The notes beneath the pieces were generated by a model. It was not told the origin of the DNA, searched no databases, and saw only the letters and a list, made by a program, of their open reading frames with translations. 64,000 nt of DNA from assembly GCF_011764445.1 (NCBI RefSeq), contig NZ_BLPG01000001.1, forward strand, positions 3,906,001-3,970,000. Direction: 5' to 3'. This document shows positions 52,258 to 62,235 of the stretch, one piece after another. The first letter of the stretch is position 1; each line of letters starts with the position of its first letter. The stretch comes from Phytohabitans rumicis (lineage in GTDB: Bacteria; Actinomycetota; Actinomycetes; Mycobacteriales; Micromonosporaceae). Position numbers and translations under genes: made by a program.

Positions 52258-55050
52258 TCAAGGCTTCTTGGGGGCCGCCTTCCGGGGGGCGGCCTTCTTC
52301 GCCGGCGTTGCCTTCTTGGCAGCGGTCGTCTTTTTCGCGGCCGTGGTCTTCTTCGCCGCCGCCTTCTTGGCCGGGGTCGCGCCGTCCGCGGCCGGGGCCG
52401 CCTTCTTCGCCGCCGCCTTCTTGCGCGGCGTGGCGGGGCCCTTGGCGCGGCGGTCGGCGAGCATCTCCGACGCCTGCTCGATGGTCAGCGACTCGGGCGT
52501 CTGGTCGCGGCGCAGGGACGCGTTCGTCTCGCCGTCCGTGACGTACGGGCCGAAGCGACCGCTTTTGATCGTCATCGGCTTGTCGGTCAGCGGGTCGACG
52601 CCCAACTCCCGGAGCGGCTCGGCGGAGGCCCGTCGCTGGCGGGCCTTCGGCGCGGCCAGCAGGGCGAGCGCCTGGTCCAGCGAGACCGTGAAGATCTGCT
52701 CCTCGGTCTCCAGCGAGCGGAAGTCCTCGCCCCTCTTGACGTACGGGCCGTAGCGGCCGGCGGCGGCGAACACCTCCTGGCCCGCCGGGTCGACGCCGAC
52801 CAGTCGGGGCAGCGTGAGCAGCCTCAGCGCCTCTTCCAGCGTCAACGTTTCGGGTGCGTGGGAGCGCAGCAGCGAGGCGTTACGGTCGCCGGTCGACACG
52901 TACGGGCCGTAGCGGCCGGACTTGAGCACGACGGGCTCGCCGGTCTCCGGGTGCTCGCCCAGCTTGCGCTCGCCGCTGCCGCCGAGGAAGAGCTCGTCGA
53001 CCTTCTCCGCGGTCAGCTCGTCGGGCGCCAGTCCTTCCGGGATGGAGACCCGGTCGTCGCCGTTCTCGGACGGCTCGGCGTCGGGCAACGTCCGTTGCAG
53101 GTACGGCCCGTAGCGGCCGACCCGGACGACCACGTCGCGGCCGTCGTCGTCGCGGAAGAGCGGGATCGAGTTGACGCTGCGCGCGTCGATGTCGCCGAGG
53201 TTCTCGGTAACCATCTTCTTCAGGCCGCCCGACCGGGCGATCGACCCGTCGTCGCCGACCGGCGCGCCGAAGTAGAACGACGTCAGGAAGTCGACAGCCT
53301 GGGCGTCGCCGGACGCGATCTCGTCCAGCTCGTTTTCCATCGCGGCGGTGAAGTTGTAGTCGACGAGCCGCGGGTAGTGCTGCTCCAGCAGCCCCACGAC
53401 CGCGAACGCCAGGAACGACGGGATCAGCGCCTGGCCGCGCTTGACGACGTACCCCCGGTCCTGGATCGTCGCCATGATCGACGCGTACGTCGACGGGCGC
53501 CCGATGCCCAGCTCCTCAAGCTGCTTGACCAGCGACGCCTCGGTGTAGCGCGACGGCGGCTGGGTGGTGTGCCCGACGGCGGCCAGCTCCTCGGCGGTGA
53601 GCGGCTGGTCCTTGACCAGGTTGGGCAGGCGCCGCTCCTGGTCGTCGGCCTCGGCGTTCTCGTCGTCGGAGGACTCGACGTACGCCCGCAGGAAGCCCGG
53701 GTCGGTGATGGTCTTGCCGGTCGCGCCGAAGTCGGCCTCTTCGCCGGCGGTCGAGACGGCCCGGATCCGCACCGACACCGACGAACCGACGGCGTCGGTC
53801 ATCTGGGACGCGATCGTGCGGCGCCAGATCAGCTCGTAGAGCTTGAACTCCTCGGCCGACAGCTCCTTGGCCACCTCGCCGGGTGTCCGGAAGTTGTCAC
53901 CCGCGGGGCGGATGGCCTCGTGCGCCTCCTGGGCGTTCTTGACCTTGCCGGTGTAGCGGCGGGGCTGCGGCGGGACGTTGCGCTCGCCGTACAGCTCGGC
54001 GATCTGGCGGCGCGCCGCGGTGAGGGCGGTCTCGGACAGATTGACCGAGTCCGTACGCATATAGGTGATATAGCCGTTTTCGTACAGTCGCTGCGCGATC
54101 CGCATCGTCTGCTGTGACGAAGTACGCAGCTTGCGGGCCGCCTCCTGCTGCAGCGTGGAGGTGATGAACGGCGCATACGGCTTGCGACGGTACGGCTTTT
54201 CCTCGACCCGGGTCACAGTGAACGGCCGCCCGTCGAGGCGGGCGGCCAGGCCACGGGCGCCGTCAGCGTCCAGGTGCACGACCCCGGCGCCGGGCTTCAC
54301 CTTGCCCGTCGTGGGCTCGAAGTCCTTGCCCGTGGCGATCCGGTCGCCATCGAGGGCGACCAGCGTGGCGCCGAACGAGCGCGGGCCGTCGACCTGCCCC
54401 TGGACGGCCAGGGTGGCGGCCACGTCCCAGTACTCCGCGGTGCGGAACGCCATCCGCTGCCGCTCGCGCTCCACCACGATCCGGGTGGCGACCGACTGGA
54501 CCCGGCCCGCCGACAGCCGCGGCATGACCTTCTTCCACAGGACGGGCGACACCTCGTACCCGTAAAGGCGGTCGAGGATGCGGCGCGCCTCCTGCGCGTC
54601 GACCAGGTCCCGGTCGATGTCGCGCGGGCTGGCGATCGCGGCCTGGATGGCCGGCTTGGTGATCTCGTGGAAGACCATCCGGCGGACCGGCACTTTGGGC
54701 TTCAACGTCTCGACCAGGTGCCAGGCGATGGCCTCGCCCTCGCGGTCCTCATCGGTGGCGAGGAAGACCTCGTCGACCTCCTTGACCAGCGAGCGGAGCT
54801 TGCGGATCTGATCCCTGCGGTCGGGTGAGACGACGTAGAGGGCGGCGAAGCCGTTGTCGACGTCGACACCGAGCCGGGCCCAGGCTTCCCCCTTGTGCGA
54901 CGCCGGCACGTCGGCGGCGTTGCGCGGCAGGTCACGCACGTGGCCCAGGCTTGCCTCCACGACGTATCCCGGGCCTAGATAGCCCGAGATCGTCTTGGCC
55001 TTCGCCGGTGACTCGACGATGACCAGACGGCTGCTGGCGTTGCTCGGCAC
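52258..55050 (-). CDS. topA: DNA topoisomerase I (type IA)
   Basis: 930-aa enzyme that relaxes negative supercoils. GTG 55050 with AGGAG 5 nt upstream opens SNASSRLVIVESPAKAKTI, the Toprim start; a longer ORF to 55287 is not supported. Toprim acidic motif ATDEDREGEAIAWHL, catalytic Tyr in YITYMRTDSVNLS (near residue 330), then RPSTYASIMATIQDRGYV. The C-terminal part holds several repeated topo-zinc-less modules (GRYGPYVKRGEDF, GRFGPYVTDGETN, GRYGPYVSTGDRN) and ends in an AAKK/PAKK-rich lysine tail typical of actinobacterial TopA. Confidence 0.96.
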   Translation of the reverse strand: MPSNASSRLVIVESPAKAKTISGYLGPGYVVEASLGHVRDLPRNAADVPASHKGEAWARLGVDVDNGFAALYVVSPDRRDQIRKLRSLVKEVDEVFLATDEDREGEAIAWHLVETLKPKVPVRRMVFHEITKPAIQAAIASPRDIDRDLVDAQEARRILDRLYGYEVSPVLWKKVMPRLSAGRVQSVATRIVVERERQRMAFRTAEYWDVAATLAVQGQVDGPRSFGATLVALDGDRIATGKDFEPTTGKVKPGAGVVHLDADGARGLAARLDGRPFTVTRVEEKPYRRKPYAPFITSTLQQEAARKLRTSSQQTMRIAQRLYENGYITYMRTDSVNLSETALTAARRQIAELYGERNVPPQPRRYTGKVKNAQEAHEAIRPAGDNFRTPGEVAKELSAEEFKLYELIWRRTIASQMTDAVGSSVSVRIRAVSTAGEEADFGATGKTITDPGFLRAYVESSDDENAEADDQERRLPNLVKDQPLTAEELAAVGHTTQPPSRYTEASLVKQLEELGIGRPSTYASIMATIQDRGYVVKRGQALIPSFLAFAVVGLLEQHYPRLVDYNFTAAMENELDEIASGDAQAVDFLTSFYFGAPVGDDGSIARSGGLKKMVTENLGDIDARSVNSIPLFRDDDGRDVVVRVGRYGPYLQRTLPDAEPSENGDDRVSIPEGLAPDELTAEKVDELFLGGSGERKLGEHPETGEPVVLKSGRYGPYVSTGDRNASLLRSHAPETLTLEEALRLLTLPRLVGVDPAGQEVFAAAGRYGPYVKRGEDFRSLETEEQIFTVSLDQALALLAAPKARQRRASAEPLRELGVDPLTDKPMTIKSGRFGPYVTDGETNASLRRDQTPESLTIEQASEMLADRRAKGPATPRKKAAAKKAAPAADGATPAKKAAAKKTTAAKKTTAAKKATPAKKAAPRKAAPKKP

Positions 55051-55237
55051 TTCTCTCCTGACCTTGGCTCTCGGGTCTGCCTCAGTCGGGTACCAGAACC
55101 GAGAGGCAGATGTCCAACGTAACGCGCCGTCCGCCCGGCGGTTGCGCGGACCAGACGGCGACACGGTACACCGAACTGCAATGGTGACGTCGCCCACCGC
55201 ACCGGACGTACCCCACCGACACAGTCGTGAACATGAA

Positions 55238-55846
55238 TCACGCGGGCCATTCCGCCTGCGGCGCGGCCGCCGGGCGGTCCCCGACAAGCTCCGCGAGACG
55301 GCTCAGCCGCCGCCGGCCGGTGATCCGGTACGCGGGCCCACCGGCCCGGGGACCCAGCAGCACGGCCGGCAGGCCCACCGCCGCCAGCGCCGCTCCCACC
55401 GGCTCCCAGCAGCCATCGTCGGCCGGCCCGAGGCGCAGGACGTACCCGTGCTGGTCCGGACCGCCCCCGGCGGCTGCCCACAGCCGCAGGCGCGGCCCGT
55501 TGAGGTGGAAACCCGGCGGCGGGCGCTTCACCGCGGCCGGCAGCCAGGCCGCCCCCAGGCGCGCCAGCGTCGTCGCGTACGCCGTCCGGACCGAAATATG
55601 CCCCTCGACGGTGTCCAGCTCCCACGTCGCCTGCAGGCCGCGCAACGCCAGCTCCGCGATGAGCACGTGTACGCGCCAGGCGCGGTCCACGACGATCGAC
55701 ACGCGCGCCGTGCCGCCCATCCGGACCACCTGACCGGTGCCGGCCAGCAGCCCCGCCAGGTCGGCCGCGGACGGGTCGTGCGCCTCCACCCCGAAGAGCG
55801 AGAGCTGCCGCCGGGTGGGCTCACGCGCGGGCGGCGTCAGCGACAC
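55238..55846 (-). CDS. Conserved hypothetical protein
   Basis: 202-aa protein starting SLTPPAREPTRRQLSLFGVEAHD at GTG 55846, overlapping the lipoprotein stop by 10 bp. Core blocks ARVSIVVDRAWRVHVLIAEL and GYVLRLGPADDGCWEPVGAAL, with LSRLAELVGD near the end. No signal peptide, membrane segment or known catalytic motif is seen. It lies between topA and hppA on the same strand; I recall small uncharacterised genes at that position in Streptomyces. Function unknown. Confidence 0.7.
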   Translation of the reverse strand: MSLTPPAREPTRRQLSLFGVEAHDPSAADLAGLLAGTGQVVRMGGTARVSIVVDRAWRVHVLIAELALRGLQATWELDTVEGHISVRTAYATTLARLGAAWLPAAVKRPPPGFHLNGPRLRLWAAAGGGPDQHGYVLRLGPADDGCWEPVGAALAAVGLPAVLLGPRAGGPAYRITGRRRLSRLAELVGDRPAAAPQAEWPA

Positions 55847-56366
55847 TCCGGGACCTCGTCGAACGCCTGCTTCAGCTCCTCCGAATCCAGCGCGCTCGTG
55901 TCCAGCGCGCTGCGGTTGTACTCGCTGGTCAGCGTGTTCATGACCGACTGGACGCCGTCGTAGAACGGGTCGGCCTGGCCGGCGTCCAGCTGCTCGATGC
56001 CCTGCTTGGCCTTCCCGTACGCGTCGCGAACGGCGGTCAGCGAGCGGAGGAAGCCCTTGGCGACCGACTCCCCGCCGTCGACATCGGGCACACCGGCCTT
56101 CTGGACCTGCTCCCGGGCGGTCTCGCTGGCCGACTCGGCGCCGCCGAGGAGGCGTACCAGGTTCTCCTTCGCCTGCGCGGGTGTGGTCTTGGCGGTCATC
56201 TGCTGCTGGGTGCGGGTGGTCAGCGTGCCGATCTCGGTGCGCCACGGGCTCAGGGCTGTGCAGACCGACGCCGCCCAGACCCGGGGGTCGGCCCGCCGGC
56301 GCAGCCCCCGACCAGGAGCGCGAACACCGTCGCGAGGACGACGAAAACCGCGCGGGGCGTACGCAT
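55837..56366 (-). CDS. Putative lipoprotein (one frameshift)
   Basis: About 176 aa after restoring one base near 56290 in a G/C run. From ATG 56366 the N-terminus reads MRTPRAVFVVLATVFALLVG and then GC, a lipoprotein signal with lipobox LVGGC. The mature part is soluble and helical (TALSPWRTEIGTL, LVRLLGGAESASETAREQVQK, DPFYDGVQSVMNTLTSEYN). The uncorrected frame starts in an unrelated repeat (56386-56439) and lacks a signal. It resembles small actinobacterial lipoproteins of unknown role, and overlaps the next gene by 10 bp. Confidence 0.68.
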
Positions 56367-56385
56367 GCGTTGCAGCGTAGCGGTT

Positions 56386-56439
56386 AAGGAAGGGCACCTT
56401 GTTATCGCTTTTTGCATAGGAAGGGCCCCCTGCTAACAC
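56386..56439 (+). repeat. 54-bp hairpin element, family 2, copy 2
   Basis: First 34 bases (56386-56419) identical to copy 1 at 675-708; the last 20 differ at several positions but keep the TGCTAACAC ending. Unlike copy 1, the right arm has changed (GAAGGGCCCCC), so the original stem is weakened and a new one with a downstream partner is formed. Confidence 0.8.
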
Positions 56440-56453
56440 AAGCAGGGGGCCCT
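56422..56453 (-). terminator. Hairpin downstream of hppA
   Basis: AGGGCCCCCTGCT (56422-56434) and AGCAGGGGGCCCT (56441-56453) form a perfect 13-bp stem with a 6-nt loop (AACACA), 14 bp after the hppA stop on the minus strand. Likely the hppA terminator, built partly from the right end of repeat family 2. Confidence 0.6.
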
Positions 56454-56466
56454 CACCGCCTAGCGG

Positions 56467-58814
56467 CTAGGCGTTTACGTGTTCGTGTTCCGGCAGTTCG
56501 TCACCGGCTTTTCCCGAGTCGGCACCGCCGTCGCCCATCGCGATCGGCTTGCGCTTGGTAATCGCCACAGCCGCCACGATGATCGCGACCGACACCACCG
56601 CGATGGCGATCCGCAGCCCGTCGTTCTGGTCGTTGCCGATGCTGTACGTCACGACGGCCGGTGCGATCAGCAGCGACACCAGGTTCATCACCTTGAGCAG
56701 CGGGTTGATCGCCGGGCCGGCGGTGTCCTTGAACGGGTCACCCACCGTGTCGCCGATGACCGTCGCGGCGTGCGCGTCCGAGCCCTTGCCGCCGTGCGCG
56801 CCATCCTCGACCAGCTTCTTGGCGTTGTCCCAGGCACCGCCCGAGTTGGCCAGGAAGACGGCCATCAGCACGCCGGTCCCGATCGCGCCCGCCAGGTACG
56901 CCGCGAGCGCGCCGGCGCCCAGCCCGAAGCCGACCGCGATCGGCGCCAGGATGGCCAGCAGGCCCGGGGTCAGCAGCTCGCGCTGGGCGTCCCGGGTGCA
57001 GATGTCGACCACCTTGCCGTACTCGGGCCGCTGGGTGCCGTCCATGATCCCGGGGAACTCGCGGAACTGGCGGCGAACCTCCATCACCACGGCACCGGCC
57101 GAACGCGACACCGCGTTGATGGCCAGCCCCGAGAAGAGGAACACGACCGCGGCGCCGATGATCAGGCCGACCAGGTTGCGCGGGTTGGCGACGTTCAGCA
57201 ACTCGTCGATGGACAGGTCCGAGCCGGCTTCGGCCAGCGAACCCACCACCGTGTCCTGGTACGACCCGAACAGGGCGGTCGCGGCCAGCACGGCGGTCGC
57301 GATCGCGATGCCCTTGGTGATCGCCTTGGTGGTGTTGCCGACCGCGTCGAGCTCGGTGAGCGTGCGGGCGCCCTGCTCGTCGATGTCGCCGGACATCTCG
57401 GCGATGCCCTGCGCGTTGTCCGAGATCGGCCCGAACGTGTCCATCGCGACGATCACGCCGACCGTGGTGAGCAGGCCGGTGCCGGCCAGCGCGACCGCGA
57501 AGAGCGACAGCGTGATCGAGCCGCCACCCAGCAGGAACGCGCCGAAGACGCCGGCGCCGATGAGCAGCGCCGAGTACACCGCGGACTCCAGGCCGACGCT
57601 GATGCCGGCGAGGATGACGGTGGCCGCGCCGGTCTCCGAGGTCTTGCCGATGTCCCGCACCGGTCGCCGGTTGGTCTCGGTGAAGTACCCGGTCAGCGCC
57701 TGGATCGCGGCGGCCAGCACGATGCCGATCACGACCGCGCCGATCGCCACCAGCTCGGGGCTGCCGTCGAGGTCCGGCACGCCGCCGCCGAAGTCGGCGA
57801 AGTCGGACGGCAGGTACGCGAACGCCGCGATGGCCACCAGGACGGCGGAGATGGCGGCGGAGATGTAGAAGGCCCGGTTGATCGCGGTCAGGCCGCTACG
57901 GTCCGAGGCGCGCAGCCGGGTGATGAACACCCCGATGATCGCGATGATCGCCCCGATGCCGGAGACGATCAGAGGGAAGACCAGGCCGTCCTCGCCGAAC
58001 GCGGCGCGGCCCAGGATCAGCGCGGCCACCAGCGTCACCGCGTACGACTCGAACAGGTCGGCGGCCATGCCGGCGCAGTCACCCACGTTGTCACCGACGT
58101 TGTCGGCGATGGTGGCGGCGTTGCGCGGGTCGTCCTCGGGATGCCCTGCTCGACCTTGCCGACCAGGTCGGCGCCGACGTCCGCGGCCTTGGTGAAGATG
58201 CCGCCGCCGACCCGCATGAACATGGCCAGCAGCGCCGCGCCGAAGCCGAAGCCCTCCAGCACCGTAGGCGCGTCGCCCTCGTACAGCAGCACGACCAGGC
58301 AGGCGCCGAACAGGCCCAAGCCCACGGTCAGGAAGCCGACCACCCCACCGGTGCGGAACGCGATCTGCATGGCCGCCTCGCGGCCACCCTCGCTGGCCCG
58401 CGCCGCGGCCGCCACCCGGAGGTTGGCCCGGGTCGCCAGGGCCATGCCGGCGCCGCCGATGAACGCGCTGAACAGGGCGCCCACCACGAAGAAGGCCGAC
58501 CGGCCGATCTTGACCATGGTCTCGTTGTCGCTGTCGCCGTGCACCGGCAACACGAAGAGAAGCACGACCGCGATGACGACAAAGACGCCGAGGGTCCTGA
58601 ACTGGCGGAGCAGGTATGCCGACGCGCCCTCCTGCACGGCGCCGGCGATCTCCTGCATTTTGGTGGTGCCCTTACCGGTCGCCAGCACGGCCCTGACCAG
58701 GGCGGCCGCGAAGCCGAGCGCCACCAGCGCGATCACTGCCGCGATGATGACGTACGTAAGGTTCGAACCGGTGATGGACAACCCGCCGCCCTCGGCGGCC
58801 AAGGTCCGGGACAT
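56467..58814 (-). CDS. hppA: K+-independent H+-translocating pyrophosphatase (one frameshift)
   Basis: Integral membrane enzyme that couples PPi hydrolysis to proton export; about 782 aa in some sixteen hydrophobic segments. AGGAGG lies 6 nt before ATG 58814. The catalytic region DVGADLVGKVEQGIP is followed by a missing C near 58140 (in a CCC run) and then EDDPRN, with DNVGDNVGDCAGMAADL in the other frame. A Lys at GNTTKAITKG marks the K+-independent subtype (Ala there in K+-dependent enzymes). Further motifs are DTFGPISDNAQGIAEM and the C-terminal VIGDTVGDPFKDTAGPA. It precedes the bldG pair in Streptomyces too. Confidence 0.94.
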
Positions 58815-58892
58815 CTATGTCCTCCTGTGCCGTTGCGATTCTCGCCCGCCGGCGGACGAACCGGCGTAGCGCCCGCGATGGAGCAAACCGAC

Positions 58893-58916
58893 CCCCAGGT
58901 GCCCGCGCACCTGGGG
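58893..58916. promoter_or_regulatory. Perfect hairpin in the hppA upstream region
   Basis: CCCCAGGTGC (58893-58902) and GCACCTGGGG (58907-58916) form a 10-bp stem with a 4-nt loop, about 80 bp before the hppA start. It may end the upstream bldG-pair transcript or lie in the hppA leader. Confidence 0.5.
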
Positions 58917-59014
58917 TTCTTGCAGATAACCCGCGTACTGTAGCGGCACACCGTGTTCATGGTCACACCGCCCACCGGCTGTGTGACGGTGATGTCCGCC
59001 GCTGTGTTAGCCCG

Positions 59015-59449
59015 TTACGGGCCGACGGGCCACACCATGCGCACCTCGGTGCCGATCCCGACCTCTACGGGGCGCACCTGTAGATCATCGACGAACCCGG
59101 CAAGCAGCGCAAATCCGACACCTACCGTGAGGGCCTCGTCGGTCAGCGCCTCGTTGGCCAACTCGTCCGGCGGCAGGGCGGTCAGCCCGAGCCCCGCCTC
59201 GATCGGCGCCCGGTCGATCACCCGTACGGTGTACCGCTCGTCGTCGCTCATCTCCATCTGCACCAGGTCGGGCAGGCCGTACTGCTGGTGCAGGGCCACC
59301 GCCCGGGTGCACGCCTCGCCGATGGCCAGCCGCACCTCGTCCAGCAACTCCTCGGCGACCCCGGCGCGCCGGGCCACCGCAACGCCGACCAGCCGGGCAG
59401 TTCGGACATGCACCGGCGCAGGCGAGAACGCGAGCCGCACCGTCGACAT
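59015..59449 (-). CDS. BldG-partner ATP-binding protein (RsbW/ApgA-like, degenerate)
   Basis: 144-aa GHKL-fold protein of the anti-sigma factor kinase type (SCO3548/ApgA-like, from memory). ATG 59449 overlaps the bldG stop (ATGA). The N-box region reads EVRLAIGEACTRAVALHQQ; the usual Asn of EAxxN is replaced by Arg, and the expected DxGxG box appears as VIDRAP. So ATP binding or kinase activity is doubtful from sequence alone. Its likely job is to bind a sigma factor or BldG, and it is cotranscribed with bldG as in Streptomyces. Confidence 0.88.
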   Translation of the reverse strand: MSTVRLAFSPAPVHVRTARLVGVAVARRAGVAEELLDEVRLAIGEACTRAVALHQQYGLPDLVQMEMSDDERYTVRVIDRAPIEAGLGLTALPPDELANEALTDEALTVGVGFALLAGFVDDLQVRPVEVGIGTEVRMVWPVGP

Positions 59450-59799
59450 CACGCGGTCGGGCCGGACGCGTCCGTCGCCGCCTCCACCGACGGGTGCAAG
59501 GGAAACCACTGGTCCAGGGCGGTAATCCGGAAGATCTTGAGCAACGGCTCCTTGGTGCAGACCAGCATGAGGGTGCCGCCGACCGGGCGCAGCCGCTTTT
59601 GCGCGCCGACCAGGACCCCCAGGCCGGTGGAGTCGAGGAAGTCGACGCGGTTGAGGTCGACGACGACGCGGCGCGCACCACCATCGATCAGCTCGACGAG
59701 CCGCTCCCGCAGCCGCGGCGCGGTGTAGACGTCGACCTCGCCACCGACCTCCAGCACCGTGTGGTCCGCGACGGTGCGGGTCGCAAGCGAGAGCTCCAT
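59449..59799 (-). CDS. bldG: Anti-sigma factor antagonist BldG (STAS domain)
   Basis: 116-aa STAS protein. The start [20 protein letters not shown] and the phosphorylatable Ser57 in [12 protein letters not shown] match Streptomyces BldG, which controls development and antibiotic production. AGGAGGAG precedes the ATG. The divergent helicase gene and hppA on the other side reproduce the S. coelicolor arrangement (SCO3547-SCO3550, from memory). Its partner gene follows with an ATGA overlap. Confidence 0.93.
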   Translation of the reverse strand: MELSLATRTVADHTVLEVGGEVDVYTAPRLRERLVELIDGGARRVVVDLNRVDFLDSTGLGVLVGAQKRLRPVGGTLMLVCTKEPLLKIFRITALDQWFPLHPSVEAATDASGPTA

Positions 59800-59938
59800 C
59801 GGGTTCTCCTCCTACCGTCCTTCTCCCGGCATCTAACCATCGACACGCCCCGCGCGGTGTGCCGCCCGGCCAGCGCGTTCGCGTTTAGGCACACTCGCCT
59901 GTTTGGGTTTTCCGCACACCAGTGCGAGAGTGCAGGGC

Positions 59939-62221
59939 GTGACGACCGTCGCCGAGCCGGCTGAGTTCCTTCGGCGCCTGCGCTCCGACTCCGTCACCCA
60001 CGTCGAGCGAGTGCCGCACCGGCTCGGCCAGACCGCGCCCTGGCCGGACTGGGTGCCCGGCCCGCTGCGGGCGGCGCTCGCCGAGCGCGGGGTCGCGGCG
60101 CCCTGGCGGCACCAGGCCGAGGCCGCCGCCCTCGCGTACGCCGGCCAGCACGTCGTCGTCGCCACCGGCACCGCGTCCGGCAAGTCCCTGGCCTACCAGC
60201 TCCCGGCGCTGGCCACGCTGCTGGCCGACCCGCGCGCCACCGCGCTCTACCTGGCGCCGACCAAGGCGCTCGCCGCCGACCAGTTACGCGCCGTCGCGGC
60301 TCTGGACCTCGATGGGGTACGCCCAGCGTGTTACGACGGTGACACGCCGCGCGAGGAGCGGGAGTGGATCCGGCAGCACTCCCGTTTCGTGCTCACCAAC
60401 CCGGACATGCTGCACCACGGCGTCCTGCCCGGTCACGCGGCGTGGTCGACGTTCCTGCGCCGCCTGGCGTACGTGGTGATCGACGAGTGCCACACGTACC
60501 GCGGGGTGTTCGGCTCCCACGTCGCCCACGTGCTACGCCGCCTTCGCCGCGCGGCCGCCCGTTACGGTCGTACCCCCGTGTTTGTCTTGGCCTCGGCGAC
60601 GTCGGGCGACCCGGGCGCGGCGGCCGAGCGGCTGATCGGGCTGCCCGTCACGGCCGTCACCGACGACGCGTCGCCGCGCGGCGGGGTGACGTTCGCGCTG
60701 TGGGAGCCGCCGCTACAGCCCGCGCTTTCGCCTTCCGAGGACGCCCAACCCGTGCGGCGGTCGGCGCTGCGGGAAAGCGCCGACCTGCTCGCCGACGCGG
60801 TGGTCAACGGGGTACGCACGCTGACGTTCGTCCGGTCCCGGCGCGGCGCCGAGGTCGTGGCCACGATGGCCCGCCGCTCGCTCGACGAGGCCGTCCCCGG
60901 GCTCGGCGCGCGGGTGGCCGCGTACCGCGGCGGCTACCTGCGCGAGGAGCGGCGGTCGCTGGAGACCGCGCTGCTGTCCGGCGAGCTGCTGGGGCTGGCA
61001 TCGACCAACGCGCTGGAACTGGGCGTCGACCTCGTCGGCCTGGACGCGGTGGTGATCTGCGGCTGGCCGGGCACCCGCGCGTCGCTGTGGCAGCAGGCCG
61101 GGCGGGCGGGGCGCACCGGGCGCGAGGCCCTGGCAGTGCTGGTGGCCCGCGACGACCCGCTGGACACGTACCTGGTGCACCATCCGGACGCGCTCTTCGG
61201 ACGGCCGGTCGAGGCGACGGTGCTCGACCCGGCCAACCCGTACGTGCTGGGCCCGCAGCTGTGCAGCGCCGCCTATGAGGCCCCGTTGACGGCGGCCGAC
61301 CTGGCCCTCTTCGGTCCGTCGGCGCCCGGCGTGGTCGCCAAGCTGGTGGCCGCCGGCGTGCTGCGGCAGCGCCCGAGCGGCTGGTACTGGAAGCAGCCCG
61401 GCCGCCCCGAGGTCGACCTGCGCGGCACCGGCGGCACCCCGGTGTGCGTGGTCGAGTCGGCCACCGGCCGGCTGCTGGGCACGGTCGACCCCGGCTCGTC
61501 GCACTTCATGGTGCATCCCGGGGCGGTCTACCTGCACCAGGGCGAGTCGTACGTGGTGGACGACCTCGACCTCGACGACGCGGTGGCCTTGGTGCACCGC
61601 GAGGAGCCGGAGTGGTCCACCCACGCCCGGGACGTCACCGCGCTGTCCGTGGCGTCGGTCCGCTCCTATGTGGACGCCGGCCCGGTGGGGCTCTTCTTCG
61701 GCGACGTCGACGTGACCAGCCAGGTGGTGTCGTACCAGCGGCGGCGGATCGGCTCGGGCGAGATCCTGGGCACCTGGCCGCTCGACCTGCCCACCCGCGA
61801 GCTGCGGACGACCGCGGTGTGGTTCACGCTCTCCGCGTCCTCTTTGGAGGCCGCCGGGGTGACCGACGTGCCCGGCGGCCTGCACGCGGCCGAGCACGCG
61901 GCGATCGGGCTGCTCCCCCTGGTGGCGACGTGCGATCGGTGGGACATCGGCGGCATCTCCACGCCCGTGCACGCGGACACCGGCGCACCCACGGTCTTCG
62001 TGTACGACGGGCACCCGGGCGGGGCCGGGTTCGCCGAGCGGGCGTACGGCGTGGCCGCGGCGTGGCTGCGCGCGACCCGGGACGCGATCGCCGACTGCGC
62101 GTGCGAGACGGGCTGCCCGTCCTGCGTGCAGTCCCCAAAGTGCGGCAACGGCAACAATCCGCTATCCAAGGCCGACGCGGTGCGGGTCCTGGACGTCGTG
62201 CTGTCGTCCCTGCCCGGCTAG
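59939..62221 (+). CDS. DEAD/DECH-box helicase with DUF1998 (MrfA/YprA-like, Tad neighbourhood type)
   Basis: 760-aa superfamily 2 helicase. Motif I VATGTASGKSLAYQLP, II VIDECHTYRG, III LASATSG, IV-VI including STNALELGVDLVGLDAVV and QQAGRAGRTGREALAV. The C-terminal DUF1998 zinc cluster is CACETGCPSCVQSPKCGNGN. Proteins of this kind (TIGR03817, helicase/secretion neighbourhood) accompany Tad-like genes in actinobacteria, exactly as here. MrfA-type helicases repair mitomycin C damage; that role here is inferred. GTG 59939 is preferred to GTG 59903. Confidence 0.92.
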   Translation: MTTVAEPAEFLRRLRSDSVTHVERVPHRLGQTAPWPDWVPGPLRAALAERGVAAPWRHQAEAAALAYAGQHVVVATGTASGKSLAYQLPALATLLADPRATALYLAPTKALAADQLRAVAALDLDGVRPACYDGDTPREEREWIRQHSRFVLTNPDMLHHGVLPGHAAWSTFLRRLAYVVIDECHTYRGVFGSHVAHVLRRLRRAAARYGRTPVFVLASATSGDPGAAAERLIGLPVTAVTDDASPRGGVTFALWEPPLQPALSPSEDAQPVRRSALRESADLLADAVVNGVRTLTFVRSRRGAEVVATMARRSLDEAVPGLGARVAAYRGGYLREERRSLETALLSGELLGLASTNALELGVDLVGLDAVVICGWPGTRASLWQQAGRAGRTGREALAVLVARDDPLDTYLVHHPDALFGRPVEATVLDPANPYVLGPQLCSAAYEAPLTAADLALFGPSAPGVVAKLVAAGVLRQRPSGWYWKQPGRPEVDLRGTGGTPVCVVESATGRLLGTVDPGSSHFMVHPGAVYLHQGESYVVDDLDLDDAVALVHREEPEWSTHARDVTALSVASVRSYVDAGPVGLFFGDVDVTSQVVSYQRRRIGSGEILGTWPLDLPTRELRTTAVWFTLSASSLEAAGVTDVPGGLHAAEHAAIGLLPLVATCDRWDIGGISTPVHADTGAPTVFVYDGHPGGAGFAERAYGVAAAWLRATRDAIADCACETGCPSCVQSPKCGNGNNPLSKADAVRVLDVVLSSLPG

Positions 62222-62235
62222 GTCAGAGCTTCCGC

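Noticed and set aside
56440-56466. Start of the lipoprotein gene at 56439
   Set aside because: The upstream frame begins inside the family-2 repeat and has no signal peptide; ATG 56366 with one base restored gives a proper lipobox.
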